From DAOMOD01 sp035444205 (GTDB lineage Bacteria; Pseudomonadota; Gammaproteobacteria; Xanthomonadales; BPKI01), in assembly GCA_035444205.1 (NCBI GenBank), contig DAOMOD010000013.1, positions 1 through 33,350 on the forward strand: DNA of 33,350 bases. The letters run 5' to 3'. The notes under the pieces are model-generated. The model searched no databases. It was not told where the DNA came from and saw only the letters and a program-made list of their open reading frames with translations. Made by a program: the position numbers and the translations under genes. Positions within the stretch are counted from its first letter, which is position 1. Each line of letters begins with the position of its first letter. This document shows, piece by piece, positions 13,808 through 21,288 of the stretch.

Positions 13808-15454
13808 ATGCGTGCATTGTTGCCTCTACGACTACCGGCGATTTCCGCGGTACTGATGTTGCTGACGACCTCGGTGGAAGCCCAGTCCATATTCAGGAAC
13901 GGCTTCGAGCCGCCGTTCAATCTGCCCGCCAACCAGGCCGAAGCGGCCCGGTTTCTGACCCAGGCGAGCTTCGGTCCGTCGGCGTCGCAGATCCAGCAGG
14001 TCCAGGCCTACGGCTACATCAACTGGCTCAACCAGCAGTTCGCCAGGCCGGCGACGCGGGCGCGTCCGTTTCTGGAGGGGCTGTCCGACCAGGGGGTCTC
14101 GGTCGGACAGGGCGTACGCATGGACCGCTGGTTCCATACTGCGGTCTACGCGCCCGACCAGTTGCGCCAGCGCGTGGCCTTCGCATTCAGCCAGATCCTG
14201 GTCATCTCCGATCGCGACGACACCTTGTCCGGCGACTGGGCCGGCACTGCGGAGTACTGGGACATCCTGGCCGCTCATGCCTTCGGCAACTATCGGGATC
14301 TGCTACGAGCGGTCAGCCTGAGCCCGCAGATGGGCCGCTATCTCAGCCACTTGCGCAACCGCAAGGCCAATCCAACTACCGGAACCGAACCCGACGAGAA
14401 CTACGCCCGCGAAGTGATGCAGTTGTTCAGCATCGGCCTGGTGCAGCGCAACGACGATTTCTCGCCGATCCTCGATCCGGGGGGCGAGCCACTGCCCACC
14501 TACGACCAGGACGACATCGCCGCAATGGCCAGGGTGTTCACCGGATTCACCTACTCGGGGTCGACCAACTTCAACAGCGGGCCGGCGAACTACCTGCCGA
14601 TGATGTGCTTCCAGAGCCAGCATGACGACCAGCCGAAGACGCTCTTTGGTGTCTTCACGCTCACTTCGGGCCAATGTTTCCAGGATCTGGACGAAGCACT
14701 GGATATCCTGTTCCTGCATCCCAACACGCCGAGCTTCATCAGCCGGCAGCTGATCCAGCGCCTGGTTACCAGCAATCCCTCGCCCGAGTACATCGCACGC
14801 GTGGCGCAGGTGTTCAAGGCGAACGCCCACGGACAACGTGGCGACCTGCGCGCGGTGGTACGCGCGATCCTGCTCGACCCCGAAGCGCGTATCCGTAGCG
14901 AGGATCCGGGCTACGGCAAGCCACGAGAGCCGTTGCTGAAGCTTACTGCTCTGTGGCGGGCCTTCAACGCGCAGGCGCCGCCAAGCGAGCCTTCGGGACT
15001 GGTACAGATGGGCATCCGCAATCCACAGAACGACTTCGCCCAGCGCCCGCTTGGTGCACCGTCTGTGTTCAATTTCTACGAGCCGGACTTCCAGCCGGGT
15101 GGCGACATTGCCGACGCCGGTCTGTTTGCACCGGAGTTCCAGATCGTGGACGAAGGTTCTGTCGTCACCTCGGCCAACTTCCTATACGCGCGCTCGTGGT
15201 CGGGCTACCTCGGCATGAACAATCCGCCGGCCAATCGTCCGCTGCTCGACATCTCGCCGGTGGCGGCGTTGGCCGGCAATCCCCAGGCCATGGTGGATCT
15301 GCTCGATGTCCGCCTCACCTACGGGTCGATGTCGCCCGAGCTTCGCGACATCGTTGTGCGCCTGGTCACCGAACTGAACGGCAATCCCACCCAGAAGGCG
15401 CTGGCCGCGATCCAGGTGATCACGCTCTCGCCCGAATTCGCAGTGCAGCGCTGA
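13808..15454 (+). CDS. DUF1800 family exported protein
   Basis: A 548-residue exported protein of the DUF1800 family, whose function is unknown. The signal peptide MRALLPLRLPAISAVLMLLT ends near SVEA, and the mature protein begins with SIFRNGFEPPF, a short motif usually seen at the C-terminus of secreted proteins in this order. DUF1800 hallmarks are AARFLTQASFGPS near the start, MDRWFHTAVYAPDQLRQRVAFAFSQIL, DENYAREVMQLFSIGL, and the C-terminal RPLGAPSVFNFYEPDFQPGG. The ATG is chosen for the signal peptide and a weak GGGAA upstream. It forms an operon with the DUF1501 gene 12 bp downstream, a pairing conserved in many bacteria. Confidence 0.92.
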   Translation: MRALLPLRLPAISAVLMLLTTSVEAQSIFRNGFEPPFNLPANQAEAARFLTQASFGPSASQIQQVQAYGYINWLNQQFARPATRARPFLEGLSDQGVSVGQGVRMDRWFHTAVYAPDQLRQRVAFAFSQILVISDRDDTLSGDWAGTAEYWDILAAHAFGNYRDLLRAVSLSPQMGRYLSHLRNRKANPTTGTEPDENYAREVMQLFSIGLVQRNDDFSPILDPGGEPLPTYDQDDIAAMARVFTGFTYSGSTNFNSGPANYLPMMCFQSQHDDQPKTLFGVFTLTSGQCFQDLDEALDILFLHPNTPSFISRQLIQRLVTSNPSPEYIARVAQVFKANAHGQRGDLRAVVRAILLDPEARIRSEDPGYGKPREPLLKLTALWRAFNAQAPPSEPSGLVQMGIRNPQNDFAQRPLGAPSVFNFYEPDFQPGGDIADAGLFAPEFQIVDEGSVVTSANFLYARSWSGYLGMNNPPANRPLLDISPVAALAGNPQAMVDLLDVRLTYGSMSPELRDIVVRLVTELNGNPTQKALAAIQVITLSPEFAVQR

Positions 15455-15466
15455 GAGGACAAGCAG

Positions 15467-16888
15467 ATGTCGAAGAATGACAGACGGGATTTCCTGCGCG
15501 GCCTGGGCAGTGTGGTGATGGCTGGCGGCGCGGCAGCGTTCCTGCCGCAGCTCAGACTGCTGGGTACGGCGATGGCCGCGGAACTGCCCAAGGGAGGCAA
15601 TGACTACCGTGCCCTGGTTTGCGTCTACCTCGGCGGTGGCAACGATGCCTACAACATGTTGGTACCGCGTGCGCAAAGTGCATATAACGTCTACCAGGCG
15701 ACCCGTGGCGGAATCTACAATCCACAGTCCAACCCGTCGGGTCTCGCCCTGGCTCGCGAGACACTGCTGCCGGTCTCTCCGCTTGGCGGAGGTGACTTTG
15801 GCCTTCACCCTTCCTGTGCCGGAATGCAGGCGCTGTTTCAGCAGCAGCGCCTTGCATTCGTCGCCAACGTGGGCGCGCTGGTGCAGCCCACCACCAAGCA
15901 GCAGTACCTGGATCGCAGCGTGCCGCTGCCGCCGGAGCTGTTCTCGCACAACAGCCAGACCACCCTGTGGCACAACTCGCGAACCGATCTGCGCCATCCG
16001 TTCGGATGGGGGGGCGATATCGCTTCACGGATCGACACGGGTGCGGTCCCCGGCGGGCTCTCGCCGTGCATTTCGATTGCCGGCAATGCGCGTTACCTGC
16101 TCGGGCCACAGATCAAGCCCTACCAGATGCGCACCACCGGTCCGGTGCCTTTGTCCACCGGCAGTACCGGGTTGAATACGGCTGGCCGAGCCCGCCGCGA
16201 CCAGGCGATCCAGGAGATGCTGGCGCTTGACTACGATCACCTGTTCGAGCGCGAGTACCGCGGTGTGCTGAAACGCTCCCTCGACCTCCACGACGTCATC
16301 CGTGCCGAACTGGATGCGGACCCGCCCCTCGACACCGTGTTTCCCGCAGAGAACTCGCTGGCAAGCCAATTGCGCATGGTGGCGCAGATGATCCGCGCCA
16401 GTCGCCGGCCGGCCATCAATCACCGCAGGCAGATCTATTACGTCTCGCTCGGCGGCTTCGATACCCACGGCGGACAGATGGCCGCCAACGGGCAGCCGCT
16501 GTTGATGGAGCGACTGTCCCAGGCGCTGGCGGCATTCCAGAGCGCTCTGGCCGAGATCGGTGCGGCCAGCGATGTGGTGACCTTCAGCATGAGCGAGTTC
16601 GCGCGGACGCTGACCACCAACGGCAACGGCTCGGATCACGCCTGGGGGAGCGTGCAGCTGGTAATGGGGGCTCCGGTATCGGGGCAGCGCGTGTTCGGCA
16701 CCTACCCGGTGCTGGACATCGATGGCGCGGGTACGCTGACCCGCGGCCGGGTCGTGCCGACGCTGGCGGTGGATCAGATCGCCTCCACCCTGGCACGCTG
16801 GATGGGCGTATCGGACATTGCGTTGGACACCATCTTCCCCAATCTGGGAAATTTCTCGCCGCGCACGCTGCCGTTCCTTCCCTTGTAG
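15467..16888 (+). CDS. DUF1501 family protein with Tat-type signal
   Basis: A 473-residue member of the DUF1501 family, related in fold to alkaline phosphatase/sulfatase-like enzymes; no reaction is established. The N-terminus carries a twin-arginine signal (NDRRDFLRGLG, residues 4-14, then a hydrophobic core and AMA site), so the protein is exported folded, possibly with a cofactor or metal. Characteristic segments are LVCVYLGGGNDAYNMLVPR, FGLHPSCAGMQALFQQQRLAFVANVGAL, YYVSLGGFDTHGGQ and SEFARTLTTNGNGSDHAWGS, where Asp and His residues probably bind metal. AGAGGA overlaps the stop of the upstream DUF1800 gene, so the two are translationally linked. Confidence 0.93.
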   Translation: MSKNDRRDFLRGLGSVVMAGGAAAFLPQLRLLGTAMAAELPKGGNDYRALVCVYLGGGNDAYNMLVPRAQSAYNVYQATRGGIYNPQSNPSGLALARETLLPVSPLGGGDFGLHPSCAGMQALFQQQRLAFVANVGALVQPTTKQQYLDRSVPLPPELFSHNSQTTLWHNSRTDLRHPFGWGGDIASRIDTGAVPGGLSPCISIAGNARYLLGPQIKPYQMRTTGPVPLSTGSTGLNTAGRARRDQAIQEMLALDYDHLFEREYRGVLKRSLDLHDVIRAELDADPPLDTVFPAENSLASQLRMVAQMIRASRRPAINHRRQIYYVSLGGFDTHGGQMAANGQPLLMERLSQALAAFQSALAEIGAASDVVTFSMSEFARTLTTNGNGSDHAWGSVQLVMGAPVSGQRVFGTYPVLDIDGAGTLTRGRVVPTLAVDQIASTLARWMGVSDIALDTIFPNLGNFSPRTLPFLPL

Positions 16889-16940
16889 GGCAGGGCCGCC
16901 CGACCGGTTTGGCCGCCACCAGACCGCCAGCCCGCGTGTA

Positions 16941-16970
16941 TCACAACCCTCCTACCGCGGACGGTTGTGA
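16941..16970. terminator. Inverted repeat between convergent genes, possible bidirectional terminator
   Basis: TCACAACC (16941-16948) and GGTTGTGA (16963-16970) form an 8-bp stem with a 14-base loop that contains the stop codon of the minus-strand gene. There is no T-tract, so its role as a terminator is uncertain. Confidence 0.35.
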
Positions 16971-17761
16971 GTAATGCCCGCCAGGGCGAGCGCTGCGACC
17001 AGTAGTACCAGTCCGAGCCAGCCGACGGCGGGAATGCTCCTGGTATCGGGAAGCACGGCGCCGCCGCGGAAGAACACCTCGAGCCGGGGTTGCAGCGCCG
17101 CGTCCGGATACTCGCGCGATGCCAGTCGCTTGGCGCTCGGCGATGGCTGCGACTCGTCGGCGCGAAACTGCCAGCCGAAGTTCGATGCGGGCTGATCGAG
17201 CCATGCCTGCAGGTCGGCGATCATGTCCGCGCTGGCCTCAATCGCATAGCTACCCTCTCCAGCAAGCTCGAATCGCGCACTGGCGGACGCCGCGGTGTCG
17301 CCGCCTGCATTGTCCCAAGGCTGATCGGGAAACACACGGAAGGTCCAGGTGGCATCGCCGAGTTCGGCCGGCGCACCGATGCCGCCCGGAAATCCGGCGT
17401 CGGACGCACCCTCACCCCAGGCCGCGGTCACCCGGAACACGTCGATCGGAACCACTTCGGCGATCGTTCGATCCACACTCAGGAACAAGGTGGCCGACTC
17501 GATCACCGCGTGCGCAGGAATCGCGGATGTGTCGAATCGCAGCAGGGCCCGGCGGCGCAGGCCGTCCAGCGTGCGGCCCACAAACAGCGTGGGGCCGAGG
17601 CCGTTGGACAGCGCTCCGTCCTCTTGGTAGAGGCTGGTGTCGGCGGCCGGCGCCAGCAGAATCGTCTGTGTTCCGGTCTGTGCCGATGCGGTCACTCCCA
17701 GCAGCAGTGTCGCGGGGAGCAGGGCGGATGCAGCGGCTCGGCAGCTCCGGAAAAGACCCAT
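16952..17761 (-). CDS. DNRLRE-type secreted protein with IPTL-like C-terminal anchor
   Basis: A 269-residue exported protein. The signal peptide covers about residues 1-27 (LLPATLLLGVTASAQ). The core looks like a DNRLRE domain: TILLAPAADTSLYQEDG, LFVGRTLDGLRRRALLRFD, SATLFLSVDRT, then TWTFRVFPDQPWDNAGGD and a C-terminal FGWQFRADESQPSPSAKRLASREYPDAALQPRLEVFF that is common in these carbohydrate-module-like proteins. The last 30 residues are SIPAVGWLGLVLLVAALALAG plus a basic end, a variant of the IPTL-CTERM sorting signal (a proline motif, a hydrophobic helix and arginines). It is probably held at the cell surface or processed there. No ribosome binding site was found before the ATG. Confidence 0.78.
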   Translation of the reverse strand: MGLFRSCRAAASALLPATLLLGVTASAQTGTQTILLAPAADTSLYQEDGALSNGLGPTLFVGRTLDGLRRRALLRFDTSAIPAHAVIESATLFLSVDRTIAEVVPIDVFRVTAAWGEGASDAGFPGGIGAPAELGDATWTFRVFPDQPWDNAGGDTAASASARFELAGEGSYAIEASADMIADLQAWLDQPASNFGWQFRADESQPSPSAKRLASREYPDAALQPRLEVFFRGGAVLPDTRSIPAVGWLGLVLLVAALALAGITHNRPR

Positions 17762-17824
17762 TGGGCGTAAGCGTCAGGAAGGGGAGCGAAGCTTGTCAGG
17801 ATGTCCGGGCTCCGGCAAGCGACC

Positions 17825-17852
17825 CTTGAAATCGTTCCAGGCGTCCACACGT
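17825..17852 (+). promoter_or_regulatory. Candidate sigma32 heat-shock promoter of hsp20
   Basis: CTTGAAA at 17825-17831 is an exact match to the sigma32 -35 box. A 13-base spacer leads to CCACACGT at 17845-17852, a partial match to the CCCATNT -10 box. It lies about 37 bases before the hsp20 start. Confidence 0.55.
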
Positions 17853-17888
17853 TGCGGACAACACCCCAGCCAAACCGAGGAGGTTGTC

Positions 17889-18335
17889 ATGAGCATCACC
17901 CGATACAACCCGTGGAGCACCGGGCACTCGTTGCAGGATGAGGTGAAGCAGGCATTCAGCCGCTTCTTTGGCGACGATGAGGGCGACCAGTCCAATGTGG
18001 TCACCAGCCAGTGGGCACCGCGCGTGGATATCCGCGAGGAGGCAGACCGCTTTGTGATCCTGGCCGACATTCCCGGCGTCGATCCCAAGGACATCGAAGT
18101 CAGCATGGACAAGGGCATCCTGACGATCAAGGGCGAACGTGCCGCGGAAAAGAAGGAAGAGACCGAGCGCTACACCCGGGTGGAACGCTCGCACGGACTG
18201 TTCTACCGCCGCTTCGCACTGCCCGACAGCGCCGATGCCGAGGGCATCAAGGCCAGCGGCAAGCACGGTGTGCTGGAGATCGCCATTCCCAAGCGGCCGG
18301 AGAGCACCCCGCGGCGGATCCAGGTCAACCACTGA
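17889..18335 (+). CDS. Small heat-shock protein, Hsp20/alpha-crystallin family
   Basis: A 148-residue ATP-independent holdase that binds unfolding proteins during stress and forms large oligomers. After a short N-terminal arm (MSITRYNPWSTGHSLQDEVK), the alpha-crystallin domain runs from about residue 40 to 135: WAPRVDIREEADRFVILADI, PGVDPKDIEVSMDKGILTIKGER and the conserved HGVLEIAIPK. ERSHGLFYRRFALP is the typical strand before the loop. A C-terminal basic extension follows; the usual IxI/V anchor is weak (RRIQV). GAGGAGG lies 5 bases before the ATG. It precedes a CbpA-type J-protein gene, forming a small proteostasis cluster. Confidence 0.95.
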   Translation: MSITRYNPWSTGHSLQDEVKQAFSRFFGDDEGDQSNVVTSQWAPRVDIREEADRFVILADIPGVDPKDIEVSMDKGILTIKGERAAEKKEETERYTRVERSHGLFYRRFALPDSADAEGIKASGKHGVLEIAIPKRPESTPRRIQVNH

Positions 18336-18364
18336 TCGGCCGGTTTCCCGGCTGAATGAGCGTG

Positions 18365-18389
18365 GCGCCCGCGGACTTCCCGCGGGCGC
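18365..18389 (+). terminator. GC-rich hairpin after hsp20
   Basis: A perfect 10-bp stem GCGCCCGCGG/CCGCGGGCGC with loop ACTTC stands 29 bases after the hsp20 stop. No T-tract follows, so it may slow or protect the RNA end more than stop transcription. Confidence 0.5.
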
Positions 18390-18507
18390 TGCCGCATGCA
18401 GACTGTCCCGGCAGGATCATCGGAAATGATCCATCAGCGGCGCCAAGGTCCGGTGACGCCGCGGCACGGGGTATCCTCCGGAACCGTCAGGATCGCAAGG
18501 TCACTCC

Positions 18508-19368
18508 ATGCAGTTCAAGGACTACTACGACACCCTGGGCGTGCCACCACAGGCGAGCGCCGATGAGATCAAGCGCGCCTATCGCAAGCTGGCGCGCAAG
18601 TATCACCCGGATGTGAGCAAGGAGAGTGGCGCCGAAGACCACTTCAAGGCGGTCAACGAGGCCTACGAGGCGCTGAAGGATCCCAATCGGCGTTCCGCCT
18701 ACGACCGCCTGCGTGCCAGCGGCTTCCGTCCCGGCGACCAGTTTCGCCCGCCGCCCGACTTCGGCGATGGCTTCGATTTCGGCGACATCGGCGGAGAGGG
18801 CGGATTCAGCGACTTCTTCGAGTCGCTGTTCGGCCAGGGTCGGCGACGCAGCGCCGGTCCGCGGCGCGGGCGCGATCGCGCTGCGCTGGTGGAGATCGAT
18901 CTTGGCACCGCTTTTTCGGGGGGCAGCCAGCGGATCAGCCTGCCCGAGGGCAGGACGCTGGATGTGAAGATCCCCGCCGGCATCTTGCCCGGTCAGCAGA
19001 TCCGCCTCGGAGGGCAGGGCATGCCAGGCACCTCAGGTGCACGCGCCGGCGACCTGCTGCTCGAAATCCGCTATCGGCCGCACCCATTGTTCGAAGTGGA
19101 CGGGCGCAACATCGTTCACCGGCTGAAGGTGGCGCCGTGGGTGGCCGCACTCGGCGGCGAGGTGGCCGTTCCGACCCTGGGCGGCAGCGTGTCGCTGCGC
19201 ATACCGGAAGGGTCGGGCGCGGGACGCAGGATGCGGTTGCGCGGTCGCGGGCTGCCGGGGCAGCCTCCCGGCGATCAGTTGGTGGTAATCGAGGTGGACG
19301 CACCCAAGGCGGGCTCCGAAACGCAACGCAGCGCCTGGGAGGCGCTGCGCGACGCTTACGAATCCTGA
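18508..19368 (+). CDS. cbpA: CbpA-type J-domain co-chaperone
   Basis: A 286-residue class B DnaJ-like co-chaperone that delivers substrates to DnaK; CbpA itself also binds curved DNA in E. coli. The J-domain spans residues 1-70 with the essential HPD at residues 33-35 (KYHPDVSKES). A Gly/Phe-rich region follows (about 75-110: FGDGFDFGDIGGEGGFSDFF), and there is no CxxCxGxG zinc-finger region. The two C-terminal beta domains contain LDVKIPAGILPGQQIRLGGQG and GDLLLEIRYRPHPLFEVDGRNI, then PTLGGSVSLRIPEGSGAGRRMRLRGRGLP. AAGG lies 7 bases before the ATG. The cbpM partner is not adjacent. It ends 12 bp from the convergent pilH gene. Confidence 0.9.
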   Translation: MQFKDYYDTLGVPPQASADEIKRAYRKLARKYHPDVSKESGAEDHFKAVNEAYEALKDPNRRSAYDRLRASGFRPGDQFRPPPDFGDGFDFGDIGGEGGFSDFFESLFGQGRRRSAGPRRGRDRAALVEIDLGTAFSGGSQRISLPEGRTLDVKIPAGILPGQQIRLGGQGMPGTSGARAGDLLLEIRYRPHPLFEVDGRNIVHRLKVAPWVAALGGEVAVPTLGGSVSLRIPEGSGAGRRMRLRGRGLPGQPPGDQLVVIEVDAPKAGSETQRSAWEALRDAYES

Positions 19369-19380
19369 CGGCGGCCGTCG

Positions 19381-19746
19381 TCAGCCGGCCAGGTGCTCGC
19401 GGATGGTCTTGACCAGCTCCGTCTCGTTCACGGGCTTGGTGATGTAGCCCTTGGCGCCCTGGCGCATGCCCCAGACGCGGTCGGTTTCCTGATCCTTGGT
19501 GGTGACCAGGATGACCGGGATGTGACTGGTCTGCTCATCGCGGCTGATCTGGCGTGTGGCCTGGAAACCGTTGAGGTTGGGCATGACCACATCCATCAGG
19601 ATGAGGTTGGGCATGTCGCGCTTGGCGGCTTCCACGCCGGCGGCACCGTCTTCTGCGGTGATCGCTTCGTGACCCATTTTCTCGACGATGCGCTTGAGGC
19701 TGGCGAGCTGCGTAGGTGAATCGTCGACAATCAAGACTTTGGCCAT
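19381..19746 (-). CDS. pilH: Twitching-motility response regulator PilH (CheY-like)
   Basis: A stand-alone receiver domain of 121 residues. The phosphoacceptor is D52 (LILMDVVMPNLNGFQ), the acidic pocket is D8-D9 (VLIVDDSPT), and the conserved Lys is in YITKPVNETELV. The sequence closely follows PilH of the Pil-Chp chemosensory system controlling type IV pili (SPTQLASLKRIVEKMGHEAI, QTSHIPVILVTTKDQETDRVWGMRQGA). GGGGAGAA precedes the ATG. No other pil genes lie beside it in this window. PilG would be the alternative, but this wording is closer to PilH. Confidence 0.85.
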   Translation of the reverse strand: MAKVLIVDDSPTQLASLKRIVEKMGHEAITAEDGAAGVEAAKRDMPNLILMDVVMPNLNGFQATRQISRDEQTSHIPVILVTTKDQETDRVWGMRQGAKGYITKPVNETELVKTIREHLAG

Positions 19747-19815
19747 GGGTTCTCCCCGGGGAGCTGGCATACAGCGGTTGAGTCTAGCGCCTGCGAAGGA
19801 CGAACGCCACGCAGG

Positions 19816-20814
19816 TCAAAGATTGACCAGGGTGCGTCCGAAGGAGTCGCCCGCCAGCATGTTTTCGAACACGGCAGGTAGCCCATCCAGTGCGGTTTCG
19901 CGGGTAAGGATACTGTCCAGGTGGGCCGGTTTCCACGACGTGGACAGGCGCCGCCAGACCTCGTCGCGCAGCTCACGCGCCGTGCCCGCCGAGGCGATGC
20001 CGAGCAGACTCACGCCGCGGATGATGAAGGGCATTACCGTGGTATTGAGGCCGATGCCGCCAGCCAGGCCACAGGAAGCGATGTTGCCGTAGGGCTTGAT
20101 CACGCGGGTCAGGCCATTGAGCATGTCGGCGCCGACATTGTCGATGGCGCCGGCCCAGCTGGCGTTCTCCAGTGGTCTTTCACCCCAGTACAGGTCCCTG
20201 CGCGAGACGCACTGCTGCGCGCCCAGCGTCTGCAGGAAATCGAAGCGGTCGACCTTGCCGGTGATGGCGTGGGCCTCGTAGCCGGCGACGGTCAGAATGT
20301 CGATGGCCAGCATGCCCACGCCGCCGGTGGCGCCAGTGACCACGATCGGGCCGTGGTCCGGACGCTGCGCATTCTGTTCCATGCGCAGCAGGGCCAGACC
20401 GGCGGTGAAGCCGGCGGTGCCGAGAATCATCGACTCCTTCAGGCTGAGACCCTGGGGCAGGTGCACGGTCCATTGCGCCTGCAGGCGCGCGTACCCGGCA
20501 TAGCCGCCATCACGCGTCTCCGACAGCCCGCATCCGGTACACAACACTGCGTCGCCTTCGCGGAAGGCCGGATCGCTGCTCTCGATCACGTAACCGGCCA
20601 CATCGATACCGCCGACCAGGGGCGACTCGCGCAGAATGCGGCCCTTGCCGCTGCCGGCCAGCGCATCCTTGTAGTTGACGCTGGAGTGGGCGACCTTGAT
20701 CACCACTTCGCCAGGACTGAGATCGTCCAGGGTCAATTCCTCGATGCCGGCGCGATGCCTGCCACTGTCGGCGTGGATGCGAAAGGCGGGGAAGGATTCG
20801 GAGTGACCGTTCAT
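19816..20814 (-). CDS. acuI: AcuI/YhdH-type quinone oxidoreductase (acryloyl-CoA reductase family)
   Basis: A 332-residue zinc-free medium-chain dehydrogenase/reductase of the YhdH/AcuI group, which reduces acryloyl-CoA to propionyl-CoA with NADPH and so detoxifies acrylate-type electrophiles. Family features are VVIKVAHSSVNYKDALAGSG, SPLVGGIDVAGYV, GDAVLCTGCGLSETRDGGYA, the NADPH-binding VTGATGGVGMLAIDILTVAGY, and the C-terminal RGVSLLGIASAGTARELRDE. The ATG at 20814 overlaps the stop of the upstream lipoprotein gene (ATGA), favouring it over the ATG at 20832. It is the last gene of the lpdA group. Substrate is inferred from family. Confidence 0.88.
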   Translation of the reverse strand: MNGHSESFPAFRIHADSGRHRAGIEELTLDDLSPGEVVIKVAHSSVNYKDALAGSGKGRILRESPLVGGIDVAGYVIESSDPAFREGDAVLCTGCGLSETRDGGYAGYARLQAQWTVHLPQGLSLKESMILGTAGFTAGLALLRMEQNAQRPDHGPIVVTGATGGVGMLAIDILTVAGYEAHAITGKVDRFDFLQTLGAQQCVSRRDLYWGERPLENASWAGAIDNVGADMLNGLTRVIKPYGNIASCGLAGGIGLNTTVMPFIIRGVSLLGIASAGTARELRDEVWRRLSTSWKPAHLDSILTRETALDGLPAVFENMLAGDSFGRTLVNL

Positions 20815-21272
20815 GGCAGCTCGCTCTCGCATCGTTCGAGTTTCCTGGGCTGTTTGCGTTCGACGATGTCGTATCCGTTGATCGCGTCCTGCTCTTCGAC
20901 GCAGTGGTACAGGTCGAGATAAACCGTGCGTGGTTCTTCACGCTCGCATTCCAGGCGATACGCGTCGAGCACCTTGCCGTATGGGCCAATCCCCGCCTGA
21001 CCGATGCGTTCGAACATCGGTGGTAAACCGTTCCGGCAGCGAAGTCTGGAAAGGTATTCACGCTGCCCCGGCACGCCGTTCGTTCGCACCGGATTCCCAC
21101 GACTGCCCAGATCTCCTGAAAGCGCGACATCGGGCACCGTTCGGTGATAGCTCAAGGCCTTTGTCAGTGCATCCAGATCGGCATCTGATGCGCTGCGTGG
21201 CGCATGCGAGCCGCAACCGTAAAGAATCACGGTTGCAGCCACAAGCAATCCGGCAATGGCCTGTCGCTTCAC
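20811..21272 (-). CDS. Small lipoprotein of unknown function
   Basis: A 153-residue protein with a lipoprotein signal peptide: MKRQAIAGLLVAATVILYGC, with lipobox LYGC and acylated C20. The mature part is polar, with cysteines in RLRCRNGL, RLECERE, LYHCVEEQD and KLERCESEL, which could form disulphides in the periplasm. I do not recognise a family. The start is GTG at 21272, chosen because GAGGAGGA lies a few bases upstream and the signal peptide begins there; the frame is open further but without signal. It sits 16 bp after lpdA and overlaps acuI by ATGA, so the three are very likely cotranscribed. Confidence 0.8.
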   Translation of the reverse strand: MKRQAIAGLLVAATVILYGCGSHAPRSASDADLDALTKALSYHRTVPDVALSGDLGSRGNPVRTNGVPGQREYLSRLRCRNGLPPMFERIGQAGIGPYGKVLDAYRLECEREEPRTVYLDLYHCVEEQDAINGYDIVERKQPRKLERCESELP

Positions 21273-21288
21273 GGGTAGGTCCTCCTCC

